From: Rurimicrobium sp040387755
GTDB taxonomy: Bacteria > Bacteroidota > Bacteroidia > Chitinophagales > Chitinophagaceae
Assembly (NCBI GenBank): GCA_040387755.1
Contig: JAZKDB010000004.1
Location: forward strand, 1 to 64,000
DNA: 64,000 nt
Direction of reading: 5' to 3'
Part shown: positions 8,740-16,899 of the stretch, piece after piece
How the letters are laid out: each line of letters opens with the position of its first letter
How positions within the stretch are numbered: position 1 is the stretch's first letter
Program-made: the position numbers and the translations under genes
Notes under the pieces: generated by a model
Database searches by the model: none
The model's input: the letters and a program-made list of their open reading frames with translations, nothing else
Told to the model about the DNA's origin: nothing

Positions 8740-9423
8740 TCAGCTTGTTGAATAATTTCTTTCTCCAAATAAAATACTTCCTATCCGTATCATCGTACTC
8801 CCCTCTTCTATTGCCATTTTATAATCACCACTCATACCCATGGAGCAGGTATCAAAGTAGCTTTTACCGATAAAATAACTTTGCTTCATCTGTACAAATG
8901 CAGTGTGAATTTGTTGTAATTCATCGCGCACCTGGTCCTGATTTTCTGTAAAACTGGCCATGCCCATTAATCCCCTGATACGAATGTGAGCAAGGTTTTC
9001 GCGTTGTGCTGTATAATATTCAAGGCAAGTCATCAACTCATTTTCATCCATTCCATATTTGGTTTCTTCGGTGGCGACATGCAATTGCAGCAGCACATCA
9101 ATTATCCGGTTGTTTTTTGCAGCCTGCTTTTCAATTTCCTGCAATAACTTAAAGCTATCCACAGCATGAATAAGATGCACAAAAGAGGCAATCAATTTTA
9201 CCTTATTGCTTTGCAAATGGCCTATGAAATGCCAATGAATATCTTTGGGCAAAGAAGCTTCTTTCTCTACCAATTCCTGCACATAGTTTTCGCCAAAATC
9301 CTTCTGCCCTAAATCATACAATTCTCGGATAGCCGTGGCCGGTTTAATTTTTGACACAGCAACCAGTGTTACATTTTTGGCCGCACATTCTTCCTTTAAT
9401 CTTTGATACACCGTTTGGCTCAT
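8740..9423 (-). CDS. YggS/PLPBP-family PLP-binding protein
   Basis: This 227-residue protein belongs to the YggS (PROSC/YlmE) family, which carries pyridoxal phosphate for B6 homeostasis and has no proven catalytic activity. The PLP lysine is in VAVSKIKP (about residues 21-28). FGENYVQEL, WHFIGHLQSNK, GLMGMASF and the phosphate-binding SMGMSGDYKMAIEEGSTMIRIGSILFG are all present. The length is normal. It lies 33 bp after the lipoprotein gene and 10 bp before the DUF58 gene. Confidence 0.95.
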   Translation of the reverse strand: MSQTVYQRLKEECAAKNVTLVAVSKIKPATAIRELYDLGQKDFGENYVQELVEKEASLPKDIHWHFIGHLQSNKVKLIASFVHLIHAVDSFKLLQEIEKQAAKNNRIIDVLLQLHVATEETKYGMDENELMTCLEYYTAQRENLAHIRIRGLMGMASFTENQDQVRDELQQIHTAFVQMKQSYFIGKSYFDTCSMGMSGDYKMAIEEGSTMIRIGSILFGERNYSTS

Positions 9424-9456
9424 CTCTATTTCTGTTGCTCTTATTTGTTTGCCTGA

Positions 9457-9834
9457 TTACTTTTTAAAAATCATGGGACTCACTAAAGCATCGGCCGGTT
9501 CAGGCTCCTGGTTCATTTCGTTCTTTGTCACCATCATTTTTCCATGTTCCAGTTTGCTGTCTTTACCAAAAAGGCGTGTTGCCATAGCTGTCATTTCATC
9601 TGCAACCTGCTGACGTTTCATATCATCTGCAGCGTACAAATCTTCTGAGCCAACAGCGATAACAAGATTATTGTCATTTTGCACATTAATAGTAACAGCA
9701 GCAATAGAGGGATAAGCAGCAAAGATAGAATCCTTCATCTGGTTCATTGTCTGCATATTTCCTTCGCTGTCACCACAAGACGCGACAAACAAAAACATGG
9801 CAAAGGTCATTATTGAAATGAATACTGATTTCAT
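9457..9834 (-). CDS. Small lipoprotein of unknown function
   Basis: This 125-residue protein has a lipoprotein signal. A hydrophobic stretch (about 4-19) ends in the lipobox VASC, with Cys20 as the likely lipid-bearing residue. The following GDSEGN is acidic and might favour export to the outer face. The mature part is a small alpha/beta domain (AVTINVQNDNNLVIAVGSEDLY, then a helix with RLFGKD) that I do not recognise. It lies between the metallo-hydrolase and yggS on the same strand. Confidence 0.75.
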   Translation of the reverse strand: MKSVFISIMTFAMFLFVASCGDSEGNMQTMNQMKDSIFAAYPSIAAVTINVQNDNNLVIAVGSEDLYAADDMKRQQVADEMTAMATRLFGKDSKLEHGKMMVTKNEMNQEPEPADALVSPMIFKK

Positions 9835-9875
9835 TGTATTTTGATTTTAATTTTGAATAATAATTAGCGCTTCAA

Positions 9876-10727
9876 TTAAAGATTTGCATCAATTTCGCTC
9901 AATTTAAATGTAGCCTTTACACGCACCCCTTTATCGGTATGTTGCACCGTGGCACATTCTATATGTGGGTCATGCTCAAAGAACAACACCCAATTATTGT
10001 CTGCAGCCAGTTGCAGTATTTCCTTCTTTTCATTTAATGTTTCCAAAGGTTGCATATCATAGGCCATCACCCAGGGAATACTGAGATGCGCCGCACTGGG
10101 TATCAAATCGGCACAAAACAAAATATGAGTTCCCTTGTACGGAATCAATGGCAGCATCATGCTTTCTGTATGCCCTTTCATATAGCGCACCTTAATCCCT
10201 TCTTTCCATTCTCCACCATCGTGGGTGCTCACAAACTCCAGTTGACCACTTTCTTTAATGGGTAGAATATTCTCTTTTAAAAAGGACGCCTTTTCCCTGT
10301 CATTAGGGTTGGTTGCCGATTTCCAATGCAATTTATCACTCCAATAAATTGCCTTAGCAAAAACAGGTAGGAGTTGCTCTCCAACACGTTTAATAGCTCC
10401 ACCGCAATGATCAAAGTGAAGGTGTGTCAGAAAAACATCGGTAATATCGTCAGTACTATAACCTAGTGATTTTAATGATTGCTCCAAACTATCCGTTCCG
10501 TGCAGATAAAAATGCCCGAAAAATTTATCGTCTTGCTTGTCTCCAATACCACAATCAATTAAAATACGCGATTTACCTGTATCCAATAGCATGCAGCGCA
10601 TCGCCCAGGTACACATATTCCCCTCATCCGCAGGATTTGCTTTTTGCCACATGCTTTTGGGGACTACTCCATGCATTGCTCCGCCATCGAGCTTGAACAA
10701 TCCAGTGTTAATGGTAAATATTTTCAT
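9876..10727 (-). CDS. Metallo-beta-lactamase-fold hydrolase
   Basis: This 283-residue cytoplasmic protein has the metal-binding motif THLHFDHCGG near residues 91-100. Further ligands are the His of KGHTES (about 180), the Asp in FCADLIPS (about 204) and a late His in FFEHDPH. No signal peptide is present. The layout fits the lactonase/quorum-quenching-like branch of the superfamily, but the substrate cannot be told. It is read leftwards after the MFS transporter, with a 68-bp gap. Confidence 0.88.
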   Translation of the reverse strand: MKIFTINTGLFKLDGGAMHGVVPKSMWQKANPADEGNMCTWAMRCMLLDTGKSRILIDCGIGDKQDDKFFGHFYLHGTDSLEQSLKSLGYSTDDITDVFLTHLHFDHCGGAIKRVGEQLLPVFAKAIYWSDKLHWKSATNPNDREKASFLKENILPIKESGQLEFVSTHDGGEWKEGIKVRYMKGHTESMMLPLIPYKGTHILFCADLIPSAAHLSIPWVMAYDMQPLETLNEKKEILQLAADNNWVLFFEHDPHIECATVQHTDKGVRVKATFKLSEIDANL

Positions 10728-10795
10728 TTGGATTTAGTTTTTGCCATAGCAAAGTACTAAATATTATAGGTAAATACCTGAATGAGAGCCAAAAA

Positions 10796-12109
10796 TTATT
10801 CTGTAATAGGTAAATTATCTCTTTTGCGTATCGCCAAAATCAGTAAAATCATTCCGATAATGAAAAACACAATTAAAGCTAAAATAGAATAGCGCATGGA
10901 TTCCAGCCAATGCTCAATAAAGGCAAAAGAAAACATACCCAGCACGATAGACATTTTTTCCATCACGTCATACAAACTAAAGAAAGAAGCTGTATCGTGT
11001 GTTCCTGCCGGCAAAAGCTTTGAATAAGTAGAGCGGCTAAGCGACTGAATGCCACCCATTACCAAACCAACACAGACAGCCAGAATGTAAAACTGAATAT
11101 TGGTATAGGTAAAATAAGCTGCAATGCAAATACCAATCCAAAGAATAACAACCGCCAGCAAAACCTGCATATTTCCATAGCGTTTGGATAAGCGAGCCAT
11201 CATCATCGCACCAAAAATAGCTACAATCTGGATGATTAAAATAGCTGGGATCAAATCTTCTGCTTTCATAGCAACCCATTGTCCGTCGACCATTTTCTTT
11301 ATCTCCTTACTACCAAAAATAGTAGCGGCCAACATTACCGTTTGCACCCCCATACTGTAGAAGAAAAATGCAGGCAAATACGCTTTTAGTCTTGGCATCT
11401 GTTTTACTTGCTGCCAAACTTTATTTAATTCTTTAAAACCGCCTGTCCAGATACTTTGCTTTTCAACATTGCTTAATGGCTTTCCATCTGGAAGAAATTT
11501 AAAACTGATTTGAGCAAAAGCAATCCACCAAATGCCTACTAACAGAAATGATAAACGCGGAGCGAAAGTATCGTCGGCAAAGGGAGAAAAAATAAATACA
11601 AAGCAAATAATCTGAAGGATTACACTACCTACGTAACCATAAGTAAAGCCTTTAGCACTAAGTTTATCCTGTTCTTCTACTGCGGCTATTTCGGGCAAAT
11701 ATGCATTATAAAAAACAAGACTGCCGCAATAACCAATTGCAGCAAGCATAGACAATAAAATCCCTAATTCTGTATGTCCGGGACGAAACCAAAACAAGCC
11801 CATGCAAGCCAATCCTCCCAGATAGCAATAAAACTGCATGTAACGCTTTTTATTGCCCTTAAAATCTGCAATAGCCGAAAGTACAGGTGACAGCAGAGCA
11901 ATAATAAAATAGGCCAATGCCAACGAATATTCCAGTAATGTGCTATTCACAACCTGCCAGCCAAAAAAATCAATTTTATTACCTGAATCACCACCAGTAA
12001 TGGCTATATAATAAGCCGGGAAAATGGTGGAGGTAATCACCAGATTATAGGCAGAATTGGCCCAATCGTACATGGCCCAGGCACTTTGAATTTTTTTTGT
12101 AGCTTTCAT
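10796..12109 (-). CDS. MFS transporter, UMF1-like
   Basis: This 437-residue membrane protein has about 12 hydrophobic segments. Its start, KIQSAWAMYDWANSAYNLVI, is the signature of the UMF1 branch (related to yeast Atg22) of the major facilitator superfamily. A long cytoplasmic loop near residues 205-235 separates the halves. QSLSRSTYSKLLPAGT in the second half is also typical. Substrate is unknown. It is read towards the metallo-hydrolase and lies 85 bp after rlmN. Confidence 0.9.
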   Translation of the reverse strand: MKATKKIQSAWAMYDWANSAYNLVITSTIFPAYYIAITGGDSGNKIDFFGWQVVNSTLLEYSLALAYFIIALLSPVLSAIADFKGNKKRYMQFYCYLGGLACMGLFWFRPGHTELGILLSMLAAIGYCGSLVFYNAYLPEIAAVEEQDKLSAKGFTYGYVGSVILQIICFVFIFSPFADDTFAPRLSFLLVGIWWIAFAQISFKFLPDGKPLSNVEKQSIWTGGFKELNKVWQQVKQMPRLKAYLPAFFFYSMGVQTVMLAATIFGSKEIKKMVDGQWVAMKAEDLIPAILIIQIVAIFGAMMMARLSKRYGNMQVLLAVVILWIGICIAAYFTYTNIQFYILAVCVGLVMGGIQSLSRSTYSKLLPAGTHDTASFFSLYDVMEKMSIVLGMFSFAFIEHWLESMRYSILALIVFFIIGMILLILAIRKRDNLPITE

Positions 12110-12194
12110 AATACTTTACAAAAGAAATAGAATTTATGCAGCTTTCAAAGTGATAGACAAATAGTAATAGATAGTTTACAACAAATCAAAAAAA

Positions 12195-13262
12195 CTACTT
12201 TGCTGCACCAAGTTGCTCATCCAATTTGCGCAAATTGACATTAGCCAACTGACCACATGCCGCATCAATGTCTTTTCCTCTGCTGTGTCTCAATCTTGTG
12301 TTGACCTTTTGAGCAGTCAAATATGCCATAAACTCGTCTGTAACCTTTTCATCGGGCTTCTCAAAGTCGGCATTATCAATAGGATTATATTCTATTACGT
12401 TCACCAAATCACAAGGTACCTGCCGATACACTTTAATAAGGTCATCGGCATCCTTTTTGGTATCATTAAAGCCTTTAAATAAAATATATTCAAAGGTGAC
12501 ATGAGTCTTTGTGCATTTATAAAAATAATTAAGCGCATCTATAATCGCAGCCAGATTATTGGTTTCATTAATGGGCATAATTTCATTACGCTTCTCATCT
12601 GTTGCGGCATGCAAGCTCAGTGCCAGCTTTACTTTGGTTTGATCATCACCCAGTTGACGAATCATTTTGGCAACGCCTGCAGTAGATAATGTAATCCGAC
12701 GTGGACTCATAGCCATACCATCAGGGCTGGTTATTTGCTCTATAGCCTTCATTACATTTTTATAATTGAGTAAGGGCTCACCCATTCCCATAAATACAAT
12801 ATTGGTCAGCTTTTTACCATAATTTTTCTGTGCCTGCTCATTAATCAGCATTACTTCATCTACTATTTCTTGCGCTTCAAGATTGCGCAATCGTTTCATG
12901 TAGCCCGTTGCACAAAATTTGCAGGTTAGCGAACAACCCACCTGACTGGAGACACAGGCTGTAACACGCTTTTCAGTAGGAATCAGCACCCCTTCAATAA
13001 AGTGTTTATCATGTAGCTGAAAACGACTTTTCATAGTACCATCACTACTTGTCTGCACTTCATTAATCGAAACGGTATTGAGTGCAAAATGCGACGACAA
13101 TTTCTCCCTGAGTGCTTTGGAGAGGTTGGTCATTTCTGCAATATCATTGGTGTATTTATCCCATATCCACTCATACACTTGTTTGGCACGGAATTTTGGC
13201 TCATTCCAGCTGAGCATTAATTCCTCCAACTCCGGCAGCGTATGTTCTCTTAATGTTTTCAT
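12195..13262 (-). CDS. rlmN: 23S rRNA/tRNA adenine C2-methyltransferase RlmN
   Basis: RlmN is a radical-SAM enzyme that methylates C2 of A2503 in 23S rRNA and A37 in some tRNAs. The cluster motif is in GCSLTCKFCATG (Cys-x3-Cys-x2-Cys). NIVFMGMGEPLLNY, RRITLSTAGV and LALSLHAATDE follow in order. The late Cys of DIDAACGQL fits the catalytic Cys. I use the ATG at 13262 (355 residues), not the TTG 9 bp upstream, because the -7 box overlaps that TTG. The mRNA would then be nearly leaderless. Confidence 0.96.
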   Translation of the reverse strand: MKTLREHTLPELEELMLSWNEPKFRAKQVYEWIWDKYTNDIAEMTNLSKALREKLSSHFALNTVSINEVQTSSDGTMKSRFQLHDKHFIEGVLIPTEKRVTACVSSQVGCSLTCKFCATGYMKRLRNLEAQEIVDEVMLINEQAQKNYGKKLTNIVFMGMGEPLLNYKNVMKAIEQITSPDGMAMSPRRITLSTAGVAKMIRQLGDDQTKVKLALSLHAATDEKRNEIMPINETNNLAAIIDALNYFYKCTKTHVTFEYILFKGFNDTKKDADDLIKVYRQVPCDLVNVIEYNPIDNADFEKPDEKVTDEFMAYLTAQKVNTRLRHSRGKDIDAACGQLANVNLRKLDEQLGAAK

Positions 13263-13268
13263 ATCCGG

Positions 13269-13276
13269 CAAAGGTA
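13269..13276 (-). promoter_or_regulatory. Candidate -7 box of rlmN
   Basis: The minus strand reads TACCTTTG, matching TAnnTTTG. It ends 6 bp before the chosen ATG at 13262, so transcription would start at or next to the start codon. This supports the ATG over the upstream TTG, which lies within the box. Confidence 0.5.
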
Positions 13277-13354
13277 AAATGATGTGTTGAGAAAAGCAGA
13301 AATTTTATATTCAATGAATAATGAAAGAGATAGGCACTTTTTCACAATTCCTTT

Positions 13355-13362
13355 TACCTTTG
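13355..13362 (+). promoter_or_regulatory. Candidate -7 box of the DUF62 gene
   Basis: The plus strand reads TACCTTTG, the same octamer as the divergent rlmN box. It ends 10 bp before the ATG at 13373, giving a leader of only a few bases. No clear TTG is found at -33. Confidence 0.5.
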
Positions 13363-13372
13363 CTGACAGACA

Positions 13373-14176
13373 ATGCGCTTCATTACTTTATTATCAGACT
13401 TTGGACACAGGGATGCTTCTGCGGCTATAGCCAAGAGTATAGTTTTGTTGCGCAACCCTGACGCTAAAGTGCTGGATATCTCACATTTAGCTTCAGGAAA
13501 ATATTTGACTGAAGCGGCCTACCTGTTGGCATCATCATATCAAAATTTTCCTATAGGAACATGTCACATAATTTATGTAGGGGTATATCATTCTAAAACC
13601 CCATCACTGGTGCTTTGCGAAAAAAACGGACATTACTTTCTGGCACCAAACAATGGAATTTTACCATTGGCACTGGGCATTGATGATTTGGCACTTTGGC
13701 AATGCTATGAATGGGAAAGCATCCAAAATACGTTTAAAGAGTGGCAGGAAAAATGCGCTGATATTGTTGGTCAATTAGGTAATCAAAAGCCTGAGCAACT
13801 AGGCTTCCCTTCTTTTACTCTGGACACCATCAAGCAAAAGAAAATGCCGGCAGCGGTATTGGCAGATAATTGGGTGGACTGCCAGATACTTCATGTTGCC
13901 CATAATGGCAATGTAGTGGTTAACATGCAAAAGGAATACTTTGAAACGCTGCGCAATAATAGAAATTTTAGAATTGACCTGAAGGGAACTGGAAATATCA
14001 CTTCATTAAGTCAGCATACAGGCATGGTCAATGAAGGTGATGTACTTTGTCGTTTTAATAAGGCCGGATTTTTGGAAATTGCCATCAATGGAGATACAGC
14101 GGCAGGACTCCTCGGATTTGATACTTACTCTGAACATCAACAATTTTATACTTCAGTAAAAATATTTTTCGAATGA
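13373..14176 (+). CDS. DUF62 family SAM hydrolase-like protein
   Basis: This 267-residue protein has the family start FITLLSDFGHRD and the block FLAPNNGILPLAL near residues 86-98. The family includes SAM hydroxide adenosyltransferases (SAM to adenosine and methionine) and the fluorinase relatives. The usual central VDPGVG motif is replaced by IIYVGVYHSKTP, so the branch is divergent and activity is uncertain. The C-terminal domain ends in FNKAGFLEIAINGDTAAGLLG, like the family. Its stop overlaps the start of the next gene by 4 bp. Confidence 0.85.
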   Translation: MRFITLLSDFGHRDASAAIAKSIVLLRNPDAKVLDISHLASGKYLTEAAYLLASSYQNFPIGTCHIIYVGVYHSKTPSLVLCEKNGHYFLAPNNGILPLALGIDDLALWQCYEWESIQNTFKEWQEKCADIVGQLGNQKPEQLGFPSFTLDTIKQKKMPAAVLADNWVDCQILHVAHNGNVVVNMQKEYFETLRNNRNFRIDLKGTGNITSLSQHTGMVNEGDVLCRFNKAGFLEIAINGDTAAGLLGFDTYSEHQQFYTSVKIFFE

Positions 14177-14460
14177 TAAAGCGTATTGTCCAGATGACAT
14201 TTGAGTCTCAAAATATCGAAGTTTTTAAAGCTTTTTTTGAAGAACGAAAATCAACTATTAAGAGCTTTGAGGGATGTCAATTCTTAGAGTTGTGGCAAGA
14301 CCTTAATGAACCGAATAAATTTTTTACCCATAGTATTTGGGAGTCAGAACATCATTTAAATCAATATCGCTTTTCTGATTTTTTTAAAGATACCTGGACT
14401 CAAACCAAAGCCATGTTTTCAGAAAAAGCCCAAGCCTGGAGTGTGGATATTGTAGCTTAA
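14173..14460 (+). CDS. ABM (antibiotic biosynthesis monooxygenase)-like small protein
   Basis: This 95-residue protein has the ferredoxin-like pattern of the ABM superfamily: a first strand RIVQMTFE, a helix with FKAFFEERKSTIKSFEGCQFLELWQD, then THSIWESEHHLNQY. Members include heme- or quinol-acting monooxygenases and many of unknown role. It overlaps the DUF62 gene by ATGA, so the two are translated together. It meets the polysaccharide locus tail to tail. The substrate is unknown. Confidence 0.8.
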   Translation: MIKRIVQMTFESQNIEVFKAFFEERKSTIKSFEGCQFLELWQDLNEPNKFFTHSIWESEHHLNQYRFSDFFKDTWTQTKAMFSEKAQAWSVDIVA

Positions 14461-14510
14461 AAAACAAAAGACCTAATTAGTGATTTATAGCTCAATAATT
14501 TCAGTTACTG

Positions 14511-15737
14511 CTATTGCTTTTTTGAAATGAGCAGTGTTTCATAAAGCTCTGCATAAGATTCGATTCCCTTTTGCAAATCAAAATAATCCTTTGCACCATT
14601 CCTGATTTCGGCAGGATGATTCATTTCTGCCTTCAGTCTGCCAACAGCATCACTATATCCTTTATCATCAAAACTATAAACTAGTTCTCCGGACTTGTAT
14701 TTATTAATGATAAAATCTGAGTCTCCAACACCAGCATTACATATCACAGGTACTCCCATAGCCATTAGTTCACCTTGCTTGACAGGGGAAGATGCTTTTT
14801 TTGAAAATGCATTTTTAATAAAAAATAGACCAAAGTCCATCATCGAAATATAATAGGGCATCTCATTTCTGTTGCCTGAAATAATGCGAATTTTATCTGT
14901 ATCAATTCTTTGCTTTCTTGCCGTCTGAAAAATTAAATCTTTCGGTTCATTAGTCACAAAAAACATGATGGATTCAGGATGTTGCCTTAACCAAAATCCG
15001 AAAAAATGCAGCATTTCGTCAAGTAAATACCACGTACCCAAAGACCCTACGTAGCCCAATACTAATTTATTATCCGGCAGATCAGCCTTTCTTCTGAGTG
15101 CTGCTGTTTGCTCTCTTTTTAAAGCTTCCGGATCAAATGACTGCATATCCACACAACATGGAATTACTGTAATAGGAGCATGCTGAATACCCCAATTTTC
15201 AATTTCAGATTTTGCAGAATAGGTAAGGGATACAACAGCATCTGACTGAAGCGAAAACTGCAATTCTTTCTTTTTGAAATAATTATAAACACGCTTGTAA
15301 ATGGGGCTTTTCATATCCCACAAAGCACCATCCACACGCTCATCTGCCCAAAAACCACGCATATCAAAAATGAAGGGTATCTGAAACTTCTGTTTCAACC
15401 ATTGGCCCACCAATGCAGATATATAACTTCTGCAATGCACAATCTCAAAGCCGATTTTCTGATGCATTGATGAGGCCAGATTTTTCAACCTCTGCACATC
15501 TTTAATTGTAGAAAATATCGGTGGCTTGCGTGTATACATTATCGGCTGCCAATTGATATGGTGTTTGGAGCAAATGGATTGTACCACTTCTTTATGATGC
15601 CAACGTTCATTTTTTTCACAACTAAGCAAAGTAATGGTATGTCCTTTGGCGGATAATCCAACCAAATAGGGCAACACCTGACTCTGACCCAAAGGGTCGG
15701 TCATACCATCATATGATATATAAAGAATGTTGGCCAT
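14511..15737 (-). CDS. GT4-type glycosyltransferase
   Basis: This 408-residue GT-B enzyme is the last gene of the polysaccharide locus. The N-terminal domain begins NILYISYDGMTDPLGQSQVLPYL, a common start in this group. The C-terminal donor domain has VLGYVGSLGTWYLL and SSPVKQGELMAMGVPVICNAG, where the Glu of the E-x7-E-like motif binds the nucleotide sugar. I use the ATG at 15737 rather than the TTG before it. The 7-bp spacing to the gene before shows co-transcription. Donor and acceptor are unknown. Confidence 0.88.
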   Translation of the reverse strand: MANILYISYDGMTDPLGQSQVLPYLVGLSAKGHTITLLSCEKNERWHHKEVVQSICSKHHINWQPIMYTRKPPIFSTIKDVQRLKNLASSMHQKIGFEIVHCRSYISALVGQWLKQKFQIPFIFDMRGFWADERVDGALWDMKSPIYKRVYNYFKKKELQFSLQSDAVVSLTYSAKSEIENWGIQHAPITVIPCCVDMQSFDPEALKREQTAALRRKADLPDNKLVLGYVGSLGTWYLLDEMLHFFGFWLRQHPESIMFFVTNEPKDLIFQTARKQRIDTDKIRIISGNRNEMPYYISMMDFGLFFIKNAFSKKASSPVKQGELMAMGVPVICNAGVGDSDFIINKYKSGELVYSFDDKGYSDAVGRLKAEMNHPAEIRNGAKDYFDLQKGIESYAELYETLLISKKQ

Positions 15738-15747
15738 CAAATAAAAA

Positions 15748-16887
15748 TTAGTTCTTGGTTATTCTTGCAAACTTATCCTTTAATTTTAGAAATTTACTTT
15801 CAAATAAATGATAACTGGTCAAAGCCAACAATATTGTTATCAAAAGCGACAAGCCACCTTCCAAAAATACAACCTGATAAACATTCTTATTCCATCCTAA
15901 TTTTGCCAATCCTTTTGCAGCAATTAAAATACCTATCATATGCAAACAATATAAGCCATATGTATAAGTGCCTAATTTGGAAATTAATTTAAAACGGGAC
16001 AATTTAAACAAGGAATTCTGAGCAAAGTTTTGTTCTAATATTACCAAAGCAAAGAGTATGGCCATAAACATTCTGTCGAACGCAAATAAAAATGAACCAT
16101 GGTAAAAAATTTCCTTTCTATAGAGAAAACATATAAGAACGAGCGCATATAGTATTGCCCATATCCATTTTGGTGCCTGCTCTATACGTGTCAATAAAGA
16201 CTTGTCTTTGAAAACCATTAAAGCTGCAAAAGCCCCAATAGTCATATCAGATATACATGCCAACGAATGCATTTCCAATATCAGACCATTCTCGGCATGA
16301 AAATACCTGAAAGCAAAAGAAACTATGATGATACCCGCAAAGAGTCTTGAGTAATATTTGACAGGGAAAAGATAAATAACCAGTGGCCAAAAAAGATAAA
16401 ACTGTTCTTCGATGGCAACTGACCACAAAATACCTAACACAGAAGCATCCGGTAAACCATTTTTAATAAAATCAAAGTTGTTAAGGAAGCTAAGATAATA
16501 AGGTAATTGTGCAGTTTCGTTGGGTATCTGTCCCAACATCATCTTCAATTTAGGGAACAATACAAATCCAAAAAACACACAAAAATAAAACAGTGGCCAA
16601 ATTCTTAGCACACGCCGGATATAAAAATTACCAACCTTGATATTGCCAAAATTTTGTTTTTCGGCCAAAAGCAGATACGTGATTAAGAATCCACTGAGCA
16701 CGAAGAAAAAATTAACACCGAGATTTCCATTGCCAGCAATAAAGTACTTGGACCACTTATATAGATTAGTGGCTTTGACAACTTCATACTCTGTAGCAAA
16801 TGAATGATACAAAAACACACTGATAAAACAGAAGAATCGCAAACCATCCAGATTTGGAAAAAATATTTTTTGTTTCTTTACATCCAT
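15748..16887 (-). CDS. Acyltransferase 3 (membrane O-acyltransferase)
   Basis: This 379-residue protein has about 10 membrane segments. LDGLRFFCFISVFLYHS near residues 14-30 holds the catalytic His, and RRVLRIWPLFY and SVAIEEQFYLFWPL are further family hallmarks. Such enzymes add acetyl or other acyl groups to sugars of surface polysaccharides at the inner membrane. It is the first of the intact members in this locus from the left. It has no fused SGNH domain. Confidence 0.92.
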   Translation of the reverse strand: MDVKKQKIFFPNLDGLRFFCFISVFLYHSFATEYEVVKATNLYKWSKYFIAGNGNLGVNFFFVLSGFLITYLLLAEKQNFGNIKVGNFYIRRVLRIWPLFYFCVFFGFVLFPKLKMMLGQIPNETAQLPYYLSFLNNFDFIKNGLPDASVLGILWSVAIEEQFYLFWPLVIYLFPVKYYSRLFAGIIIVSFAFRYFHAENGLILEMHSLACISDMTIGAFAALMVFKDKSLLTRIEQAPKWIWAILYALVLICFLYRKEIFYHGSFLFAFDRMFMAILFALVILEQNFAQNSLFKLSRFKLISKLGTYTYGLYCLHMIGILIAAKGLAKLGWNKNVYQVVFLEGGLSLLITILLALTSYHLFESKFLKLKDKFARITKN

Positions 16888-16899
16888 GACGGGGAGAGA

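Noticed and set aside
14461..14510. Terminator between the ABM gene and the last polysaccharide gene
   Set aside because: No convincing stem with a U-run is seen in these 50 bp, so I do not annotate one.
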